DNA of 12,209 nucleotides, from positions 1-12,209 of the forward strand of contig JAHFTM010000024.1 of the NCBI GenBank assembly GCA_023269335.1, given 5' to 3'. Positions within the stretch are counted from its first letter, which is position 1. The number at the start of each line of letters is the position of its first letter. Positions 1-5,802 of this stretch are shown here, piece by piece. The notes under the pieces are model-generated. The model ran no database searches. It was not told the DNA's origin and saw only the letters and a program-made list of their open reading frames with translations. The DNA is from Chlamydiia bacterium (GTDB taxonomy: Bacteria > Chlamydiota > Chlamydiia > Chlamydiales > FEN-1388). The translations under genes and the position numbers were made by a program.

Positions 1-419
1 ATAATTGTTTCACTTTTTGTAGGTCTTTTAGAGGGAATGGGAATAGGTGCTTTTTTTTCAATTTTCGGCTCTATCTCTGGCTCTTCAACAATGTGCTTCT
101 CTTGCTGTTTTGGTTCTTGTATTGTGGGCAAAGGTTCAACATAGATTTCTTCGACAGGATCTGCTACAGCGACAACTTCTTCTGCAGCTTTTGGCGTGGT
201 AGTCACATCTGTAAATGTAAGTGTAGGAGAACTTTCAGTTGCTGCAAAAAACTCTTCAGGAATAACTAAAGGTTCAATTGCATGCGTGCTTTGTAAAGAG
301 ATAGTCTGTACCAATAATTTTTTTACAGGTGGGCTTTGGAGTGGCTCTAGTAAAAGAATAAAGGCGCCCACAAGAAGGTGCGCGCAAGATACAAAAAGGG
401 TGATTTTTTTTTGTACCAT
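1..419 (-). CDS. TolA/TonB-like energy-transducing protein (3' end missing)
   Basis: Partial gene running off the left edge; 139 codons are visible with no stop. The start is ATG at 419-417, six bases after the exbD stop, with an AGGA overlapping that stop as a weak ribosome binding site. The protein begins with a short basic stretch (MVQKK), then one hydrophobic segment at about residues 6-24, then a long region rich in proline, glutamate and valine (for example PKQQEKHIVEEPEIEPKIEK) and then a basic PIPIPSKRPTK stretch. An inner-membrane anchor followed by a periplasm-spanning Pro/Glu/Lys linker is the TolA/TonB plan. Its place directly after ExbB and ExbD genes supports a role in carrying proton-motive energy to the outer membrane. 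By position it matches C. trachomatis CT598. The C-terminal domain that would separate TolA from TonB lies outside the window. Two A-rich homopolymers (A9 at codons 3-6 and A8 near the edge) are present in the coding strand. Confidence 0.8.
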   Translation of the reverse strand, partial: MVQKKITLFVSCAHLLVGAFILLLEPLQSPPVKKLLVQTISLQSTHAIEPLVIPEEFFAATESSPTLTFTDVTTTPKAAEEVVAVADPVEEIYVEPLPTIQEPKQQEKHIVEEPEIEPKIEKKAPIPIPSKRPTKSETI

Positions 420-425
420 AACATC

Positions 426-854
426 CTATGTGGGGCTAAGAACGATATCCATTTCCTCGAAGCCAGCTGCCTCTACAGTATTTTTCACTTCTTGATAAGT
501 GCCAAAATAGGCTTTTTTATCATGAAAAAGCTGTGGCCTTGCTTTTGGATACTGTTTTTTCACTTCTCGTAAAATTCGGGGAAGGTTATCGAGCTCGATT
601 TGCTGCGTGTTCACAGCTACGCTATTGTCTGCATATACGTGAATCTGAATGGAGCTTGCATCTTGCAGGTGGATGGGGTTATGCGACGATGCGCCCCCTT
701 TAGCAAGCGAGATGCGATCTTGTTCTAAGAGGGGCGCGATGACAATGAAAGCGATGAGTATGACAAACACCACATCAATGAGTGGCGTAATGTTAATCAA
801 AGGCTCTTCGTTTTCAGGTTTTGTACTTGCTTGGCGTATACCTTTTCGACCCAT
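426..854 (-). CDS. exbD: ExbD/TolR-family biopolymer transport protein
   Basis: A 142-residue protein, the usual length for ExbD/TolR. It has a short cytoplasmic N-terminus, one membrane helix at about residues 21-43, and a periplasmic domain of about 100 residues. The helix contains NITPLIDVVFVILIAF, with the conserved proton-path aspartate at D27, equivalent to ExbD Asp25 / TolR Asp23. The start chosen is ATG at 854-852, giving MGRKGIRQ: GGAG lies four bases upstream and the previous gene stops one base before it. An upstream in-frame ATG at 884 would add ten residues inside exbB and is less likely. The protein works with ExbB/TolQ as a proton-driven motor in the inner membrane. In Chlamydiota the neighbouring genes suggest a Tol-Pal role rather than TonB-type iron uptake, but the tolB and pal genes that would settle this are not in the window. 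Equivalent to CT597 by position. Confidence 0.93.
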   Translation of the reverse strand: MGRKGIRQASTKPENEEPLINITPLIDVVFVILIAFIVIAPLLEQDRISLAKGGASSHNPIHLQDASSIQIHVYADNSVAVNTQQIELDNLPRILREVKKQYPKARPQLFHDKKAYFGTYQEVKNTVEAAGFEEMDIVLSPT

Positions 855-855
855 T

Positions 856-1596
856 TTACTCCACCCGGCGGTAGTGCAGTTCAAAGGATGTCAGAACGTC
901 ATTTGCAAAGCGACCCATCTCTGTGTCAAAATCATGAATTACATTTTTAAGGTAATTATAGCCGATAAGCGCTGGGATAGCATCCACAAGGCCTATAACC
1001 GTGGTGGTGAGCGCTAAGGAAAGGCCTCCTAGTACTGCTTGGTTGGATGCTGCTGATGGATCTGATTTCATGCCTGAGAATGTAACGAGAATACCGTAAA
1101 CAGTTCCTAAAAGACCAAGAAAAGGAGCTAAGGTAACAACTGTAGAAAGTATGTAAAGGTTTTTATTGAGGTAGGTAACTAGTGATGTGATAGTCGAACT
1201 GGCACATGAATCTAAGAGTGAAACATCTGAGGCTGAAAGATAAGCTACGCTATTTTCAGGTGTTCTTTTAAGTGACTGTGAGACGGCTTGGTTTTTATCG
1301 AGAATCTCGCAAGTTTTCGATTGTAGTACTCCATAAACTAGCTGAAAGGCATTTGGACATTCAGGATGCGACTTTTGAATGTAGTTGACTTCAAGTGGTT
1401 TGTCTTTGTGTTCCTGAAATATTTTTCGAAAGGAAAGAGATTCTTTTTTTACACGTTTTGTAATCCAGATTTTATGGATGAGCACACTCCAGGTAATTAT
1501 GGAAAGAGCGATGAGACCTAAGAAAATGAGTTTACCTAGAAAATCTGACTCAACATACGCATCAAAAAAGGGGTTGCCCTCAAGCAAAAACAACAT
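856..1596 (-). CDS. exbB: ExbB/TolQ-family proton channel
   Basis: A 246-residue protein of the MotA/TolQ/ExbB family. Three membrane helices are visible: about residues 21-41 (GKLIFLGLIALSIITW), 146-172 (the APFLGLLGTVYGI motif, with G161 and G164) and 184-211 (GGLSLALTTTVIGLVDAIPA, with the conserved threonine cluster T197-T199). The large cytoplasmic loop between helices 1 and 2 holds about 100 residues, as in the family. It forms the pentameric stator around ExbD/TolR and turns proton flow into work on the envelope. The start is ATG at 1596-1594, with GGGAG eight bases upstream. The stop is one base before the exbD start, so the two are almost surely translationally coupled. Equivalent to CT596. 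The gene diverges from dsbD, and its leader of about 100 bases contains a candidate promoter. Confidence 0.93.
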   Translation of the reverse strand: MLFLLEGNPFFDAYVESDFLGKLIFLGLIALSIITWSVLIHKIWITKRVKKESLSFRKIFQEHKDKPLEVNYIQKSHPECPNAFQLVYGVLQSKTCEILDKNQAVSQSLKRTPENSVAYLSASDVSLLDSCASSTITSLVTYLNKNLYILSTVVTLAPFLGLLGTVYGILVTFSGMKSDPSAASNQAVLGGLSLALTTTVIGLVDAIPALIGYNYLKNVIHDFDTEMGRFANDVLTSFELHYRRVE

Positions 1597-1686
1597 TTAG
1601 TTACTCCCAGTTATTGTTACTGCAAAACTTAGCGTAAAGAGCAAATGTTCACAATGGAAGATTTATGAATCGCTAGAAAAAGAATA

Positions 1687-1715
1687 TTGACTCAGGTTCA
1701 ATTATAGATTATGAA
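1687..1715 (+). promoter_or_regulatory. candidate sigma-70-type promoter for dsbD operon
   Basis: TTGACT (1687-1692) and TATGAA (1710-1715) are 17 bases apart. Transcription would start near 1722, leaving a leader of about 32 bases with GGGA (1740-1743) as ribosome binding site. A better -10 match, TATAAT at 1733-1738, lies downstream but has no good -35; using it would start transcription near 1745, after the GGGA, giving an almost leaderless message. Confidence 0.4.
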
Positions 1716-1729
1716 TTGTGGTGAGTAAA
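1701..1729 (-). promoter_or_regulatory. candidate sigma-70-type promoter for exbB operon
   Basis: Read on the minus strand, TTTACT (1729-1724) and a perfect TATAAT (1706-1701) are separated by 17 bases. Transcription would begin near 1694, about 98 bases upstream of the exbB start. The elements overlap the candidate dsbD promoter on the other strand. Called by eye from consensus only. Confidence 0.45.
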
Positions 1730-1753
1730 TGATATAATTGGGATGTTTTGGCG

Positions 1754-4027
1754 ATGAGAAAAATACTGTGGCTTTTTGTTGTGTTGTTTGGCTTTAACGC
1801 TGTTGCCTTTTCTCAAACTACTTCTGAGCCGGTGAGTGCAGCTCTCATCTCGGAAGAAAAAACAATTCAAGCAGATCAGACGTTTTGGCTTGCCGTCAAA
1901 TTCACTATAGCCCGTGATTTTCATCTGTATTGGAAAAATCCTGCATCTGCCGGAGCGGCTCCAAAAATCAGCTGGAAACTACCTGATGCTTTTTCTGTAG
2001 ATGAAGTGCTTTGGCCAACTCCGGCTAGAATTGAAGTTGATAACCAAGTGATTTATGGCTACTCCAATAGCCCCTGCCTACTTGCAAAGATACATGCTCC
2101 AAAAAGTCTCAAAGAGGGTGCTACAGTCACTTTTGAAGCAGAAGTTTCTTGGGTAGCTTGCGGTGTTTCCGTCTGCATTCCTGGAAAAGCGCTTCTGGAT
2201 GTGTCGCTTAAAGCTACGAGTCAAACTCATGAAGTAAACGAAGCCAATACCGCTACTTTTTTAGAAGCGCGCCATGCTATTCCAAAAGATGATGTGCCCT
2301 ACTCAGTTGAAACGAATGATACGAGTGCGCAGATTACATTATCGCTTGCAAATGAGCCACTTTCTGAAGTGCATTCCGTTTCCTTTTTTCCTCTTGTAAA
2401 CGGGCTGTTTGACACTAAAGTGGCCCCTTCATGGAAAGTTGAAGACAATGCTAAAAATCTTGTAGTGCAGCTTCATGCGCCCGCTGCAGCAGCGCTAAAG
2501 GGCAAGGTAAAAGGAGTGTTAGTTGTCTACTTTGCTACAGATTCTTTGCAAAGAGATCTGAGCATTAATATCGATGACGCTCATATGCTTGGCTACCATC
2601 AAAAAGCAAGTGGTGCTCAAGGGGGGGCTGGAGAAGGAGAGGGAGAAGAAGAGAACGTTTTTTTAGACGATGTAAAGGGTTGGTTTGATCTTCAAGTCAA
2701 ACACTTTAAAGGTTTTTTCAACTCCGATTTTACCTACATACTCACTATCGCTTTTCTCGGCGGCATTATCCTCAATTTTATGCCTTGTGTACTGCCGGTT
2801 ATCAGTCTTAAAGTTTTGCATTTTATTCAGATGCAAGGACAAGGGCGTTCGACAACGTTTAAACATGGACTTGCCTTTTCCTTCGGTATCTTGTTTTCTT
2901 TTTGGATGCTTGCCGGAGCAATTTATCTTTTGCAAGCTTTTGGCAAAACGGTGGGGTGGGGATTTCAGCTTCAAGAGCCTCTTTTTGTCGCAAGCTTGAT
3001 AGTAGTTCTTTTTATATTGGCCTTAAGCCTTTTTGGCGTTTTTGAATTTGGAGCAACGGTAGCCTCTTTTGCAGGATCACTTGACGAGAGTGCAAAAAAG
3101 AGCTCTCCTTTTACTGCCCAGCTACCTTCAAATTTTTCTTCATTTTGTAGTGGAATTTTAGCAACATTTGTGGCAAGTCCTTGCACTGGCCCCCTGTTAG
3201 GCTCTGCCATAGGCTTTACAGCAACACTTGATCCTCTGTATTCGTTGACCATCTTCACATGTCTTGGAGCTGGCATGGCATTTCCCTACCTCTTTCTTTC
3301 CATATTTCCTGAGCTGACTCGCCTTATTCCAAGGCCTGGCCGCTGGATGATTACCTTCAAACAGCTCATGGGCTTTTTATTGATGGCGACAGTCCTTTGG
3401 CTGATCTGGGTTTTAGAGGCTGAGACAACAAATCTTTCGCTAGTCTATCTCTTTACTTCTTTCTTCTTCATTTCCATTGGCCTCTGGATCTACGGCACGT
3501 GGGGTGGCTTTGAGAGAAAAAGTGTGGTGCGCTCATTTGCCAAACTTTTTGCTTTGTCCTTCATTGCGCTAGGAGTCTATCTCTTGCTTGACGAGGTGTA
3601 CTTAGCAAAATATGAACCTCTGGTTGCCAAAACTCAAGCGCAAGCTTTGGAACCCAAAGCACCAGGTACAGAATGGGAACCATTTTCTCAAGAGAGAATC
3701 AAAGATTTGCAGTCCCAGCATCAGCCTGTATTTGTCGATTTTTCTGCCAAATGGTGCCTCACTTGCCAGGCCAATAGCCTTGTTTTGCAAACCGACGCTG
3801 TAAAAGAGGCGTTTATCCAGTATGGCATTGTCAAAATGATTGGTGACTGGACCCAAAATGATGAAACTATTACGAAGTTTTTAAGAAGTCTGGGAAGAAA
3901 TGGTGTCCCTGTGTATGTTCTTTATGGGAAAAACCCAGGTGAGGCGCCTTACATCTTGCCGGAAGTACTAACTCCAGAAATGGTTATTGAAGCGTTGAAG
4001 CAAGTTCATGAAGAAAAAGTAAAATAA
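1754..4027 (+). CDS. dsbD: DsbD-type thiol:disulfide interchange protein
   Basis: A 757-residue inner-membrane electron carrier that takes electrons from cytoplasmic thioredoxin and reduces periplasmic disulfides. Start ATG 1754 gives a signal peptide (MRKILWLFVVLFGFNAVAFS, likely cut near residue 20); an in-frame TTG at 1748 is a weaker alternative. Residues ~25-275 form the periplasmic domain, with the redox pair C136 and C141 (VSWVACGVSVCIPG). A Gly/Glu-rich linker (about 287-300) leads to a membrane core at about 326-613 with its own redox pair, C345 (NFMPCVLPV) and C477 (VASPCTGPL). The C-terminal domain (about 640-757) is thioredoxin-like with WCLTC, cysteines C668 and C671. All three cysteine pairs expected of DsbD/ScsB proteins are present. 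Equivalent to CT595. In chlamydiae such a protein could help open the disulfide-linked envelope on entry to host cells; this is inference. It is the first gene of a plus-strand run. Confidence 0.95.
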   Translation: MRKILWLFVVLFGFNAVAFSQTTSEPVSAALISEEKTIQADQTFWLAVKFTIARDFHLYWKNPASAGAAPKISWKLPDAFSVDEVLWPTPARIEVDNQVIYGYSNSPCLLAKIHAPKSLKEGATVTFEAEVSWVACGVSVCIPGKALLDVSLKATSQTHEVNEANTATFLEARHAIPKDDVPYSVETNDTSAQITLSLANEPLSEVHSVSFFPLVNGLFDTKVAPSWKVEDNAKNLVVQLHAPAAAALKGKVKGVLVVYFATDSLQRDLSINIDDAHMLGYHQKASGAQGGAGEGEGEEENVFLDDVKGWFDLQVKHFKGFFNSDFTYILTIAFLGGIILNFMPCVLPVISLKVLHFIQMQGQGRSTTFKHGLAFSFGILFSFWMLAGAIYLLQAFGKTVGWGFQLQEPLFVASLIVVLFILALSLFGVFEFGATVASFAGSLDESAKKSSPFTAQLPSNFSSFCSGILATFVASPCTGPLLGSAIGFTATLDPLYSLTIFTCLGAGMAFPYLFLSIFPELTRLIPRPGRWMITFKQLMGFLLMATVLWLIWVLEAETTNLSLVYLFTSFFFISIGLWIYGTWGGFERKSVVRSFAKLFALSFIALGVYLLLDEVYLAKYEPLVAKTQAQALEPKAPGTEWEPFSQERIKDLQSQHQPVFVDFSAKWCLTCQANSLVLQTDAVKEAFIQYGIVKMIGDWTQNDETITKFLRSLGRNGVPVYVLYGKNPGEAPYILPEVLTPEMVIEALKQVHEEKVK
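2612..2653 (+). repeat. G7 tract and purine-rich Gly/Glu linker inside dsbD
   Basis: Codons 287-300 of dsbD form a low-complexity stretch of Gly, Ala, Gln and Glu joining the periplasmic domain to the membrane core. It starts with a run of seven G (2621-2627), and the rest is almost all purines. Seven T follow at 2658-2664. Loss or gain of one G brings a stop codon within 14 or 22 codons of the tract, giving products of 303 or 311 residues. Confidence 0.85.
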
Positions 4028-4051
4028 GCACGAATATTTGGTTTGTTACAC

Positions 4052-4831
4052 ATGTTTATCGATTCACATGCTCATATGAGCTCACAAACTCAAGACTTAG
4101 ATGCAGAACTCATTCGGGCAAAAGAGGCCAAAATCGCGGTTATTATGAATATCTGCACGGATCTCTCTTCACTTGAAAAAGGTCTGTTACTAGCACTACA
4201 AACAAAAGATCCGCAAATTTACAACATAGCAGCAACAACGCCACATGATGTAGAAAAAGATGGCGAGCATTTTTTCCCCATCGTAGAGAAAGCAGCCACA
4301 GAGCAAAAGCTTGTTGCTATCGGAGAAACAGGCCTTGACTACTACTATGAGCATGCACCAAGAGAGTTGCAGCAGCTTTATTTAAGACAATATCTCAAAC
4401 TTGCAAATAGACTTCAGCTTCCTGTGGTTATCCATTGTCGAGATGCTTGGGATGATTTTTTCTCTATACTGGATGAAGAAAACGAAGCGCAAAGTACAAA
4501 GACAAGAGGTGTGCTTCATTGTTTTACAGGAACAGTTGCTGATGCCAAAAAAGTACTTGAGCGGGGCTTTTATGTTTCTTTCAGTGGCATTGTAACCTTT
4601 CCCAAGAGTACTGTTTTAAAAGAAGCTGCTAAGTATGTGCCGCAAGATCGCCTGTTTATTGAAACCGACAGTCCCTACCTTGCACCTCAACCCTTTCGTG
4701 GAAAGAAAAATGAGCCGGCCTATGTAGTGGAAGTAGCAAAGGTGGTTGCTGAGTTAAAGGGCATCTCACTTGAAACACTGGCTACAAGTACAACCAAAAA
4801 TGTAGTGTCGCTTTTCAACCTTCAGTTATAA
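4052..4831 (+). CDS. tatD: TatD-family metal-dependent deoxyribonuclease
   Basis: A 259-residue TIM-barrel hydrolase of the TatD/YcfH/YabD group, the usual family length. Metal-binding residues are all visible: H6 and H8 (FIDSHAHM), E92 (GETGLDYYY), H128 (VVIHCRDA), H156 (VLHCFTGT) and D206 (ETDSPYLAPQPFRGKKNEP, the family signature). TatD proteins are soluble, act as 3'-5' exonucleases on DNA or RNA and are linked to repair and quality control; the in vivo substrate here is unknown. Start ATG 4052 is chosen because FIDSHAH directly after Met is typical. An in-frame TTG at 4043 would add three residues. No clear Shine-Dalgarno sequence is present before either, so expression may rely on coupling to dsbD, whose stop lies 24 bases upstream. 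Equivalent to CT594. Confidence 0.93.
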   Translation: MFIDSHAHMSSQTQDLDAELIRAKEAKIAVIMNICTDLSSLEKGLLLALQTKDPQIYNIAATTPHDVEKDGEHFFPIVEKAATEQKLVAIGETGLDYYYEHAPRELQQLYLRQYLKLANRLQLPVVIHCRDAWDDFFSILDEENEAQSTKTRGVLHCFTGTVADAKKVLERGFYVSFSGIVTFPKSTVLKEAAKYVPQDRLFIETDSPYLAPQPFRGKKNEPAYVVEVAKVVAELKGISLETLATSTTKNVVSLFNLQL

Positions 4832-4840
4832 GGCCTATCT

Positions 4841-5779
4841 ATGGCATATCCTGAGCCACTTCCTCTGCCTGATGATTTTTATCTTGCCAGGCATAAAAGG
4901 AGTGCTGCGATTGTACGTATTGCTACCCTTGGCATTGTGGTGCGCTTTCTAATCGCCATATTTGAGCTTTGGGGATATCTTTTCTCTCATAGTTCCGCAC
5001 TTTTAGTTGATGCCTTGTCAACTATGATGGATGTGGTCTCAAGCCTTCTTTTGATTGTATCTATCAAGCTTGCCGAGCGCCCGCCTGATCGAGAACATCC
5101 CTTCGGGCATGGCCGTTATGAGCCTTTAGTAGGTTTACAGCTTGGTCTTTTTATAACGCTTGGCGGTGTTGTTATGTTCGTCTATCAGTTTTTGGCATTT
5201 TGGCATTTGGAAAAAACAGAGCACTTGGATGCCAAAGTCTGGTTGTTTCCCTTTATTGCCTGCCTTTTGCTAGAGATCGCTTACTATCGGATGAAAAGAA
5301 CTGCTAAACAAGAAAATAGTCCTGCACTTATCTCTGAAGCCTTGCATTTTAGAATCGACAGTTTAAATAGCTTAGTTGCTTTAGTTGCTCTTATAGTAGG
5401 AGTGCTTCTTCCTGAGTGGGGATGGGTTTGTGATAGATTTGGCGCCTTAGGCATTTCGCTGTTTATGTGTGGAATCGGCCTGTTTGCTTCAAAAAGCAAC
5501 CTCAATCAATTGCTTGATAGAATTCCCCATCAGGAGTACTTTGAAAAGGTAAGGCGTGCTGCAAAGAGTGTTGAAGGCATTAAAGATACAGAAAAAATCC
5601 GCATTCAACTTTCAGGTCCTACGGCACATGTAGAGATTGATGTGGAGGTAGATCCGGAGCTCACTGTTGAAAAAGCGCATAGTCTGTGTCAGAAGGTAAG
5701 ATGTGAGATCCAAAAAGTATGGCCGCAAGTGCAGGATGTGATTGTGCATGTTGAGCCTTACTATGAAAACGATCATTAA
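4841..5779 (+). CDS. cation diffusion facilitator (CDF) family metal efflux transporter
   Basis: A 312-residue CDF protein, close to E. coli FieF in length and plan. It has about six membrane helices in residues 22-217, then a cytoplasmic ferredoxin-like domain at about 230-312 (ending VQDVIVHVEPYYENDH). Family marks are HSSALLVDALSTMMDVVSS in helix 2, PPDREHPFGHGRYEPL in the loop before helix 3, and HFRID in helix 5. These proteins export divalent metals (Zn, Fe, Mn, Co or Ni) by proton antiport. The metal-site positions are S60 and D64 in helix 2 and H169 and D173 in helix 5. Serine at the first position, where FieF has Asp and ZitB has His, is unusual, so the metal cannot be named. The start ATG 4841 follows an AGG seven bases upstream and lies nine bases after the tatD stop, so the genes are probably co-transcribed. 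As I recall, this gene is absent between tatD and sdhC in C. trachomatis. Confidence 0.92.
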   Translation: MAYPEPLPLPDDFYLARHKRSAAIVRIATLGIVVRFLIAIFELWGYLFSHSSALLVDALSTMMDVVSSLLLIVSIKLAERPPDREHPFGHGRYEPLVGLQLGLFITLGGVVMFVYQFLAFWHLEKTEHLDAKVWLFPFIACLLLEIAYYRMKRTAKQENSPALISEALHFRIDSLNSLVALVALIVGVLLPEWGWVCDRFGALGISLFMCGIGLFASKSNLNQLLDRIPHQEYFEKVRRAAKSVEGIKDTEKIRIQLSGPTAHVEIDVEVDPELTVEKAHSLCQKVRCEIQKVWPQVQDVIVHVEPYYENDH

Positions 5780-5802
5780 AACGTGCACAGCCAGGTTAGG
5801 GG

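Noticed and set aside
404..412. A9 homopolymer at codons 3-6 of the TolA-like gene as a slippage switch
   Set aside because: A runs are common in AT-leaning genomes and AAA codons here encode a normal basic N-terminus; nothing further supports a switch.
649..1017. Plus-strand frame of 122 codons
   Set aside because: Antisense to exbB and exbD, which carry clear family motifs; the product has no plausible features.
2663..3276. Frames of 101-104 codons on both strands within dsbD
   Set aside because: They sit inside the membrane core of DsbD, where codon bias for hydrophobic residues opens other frames by chance.
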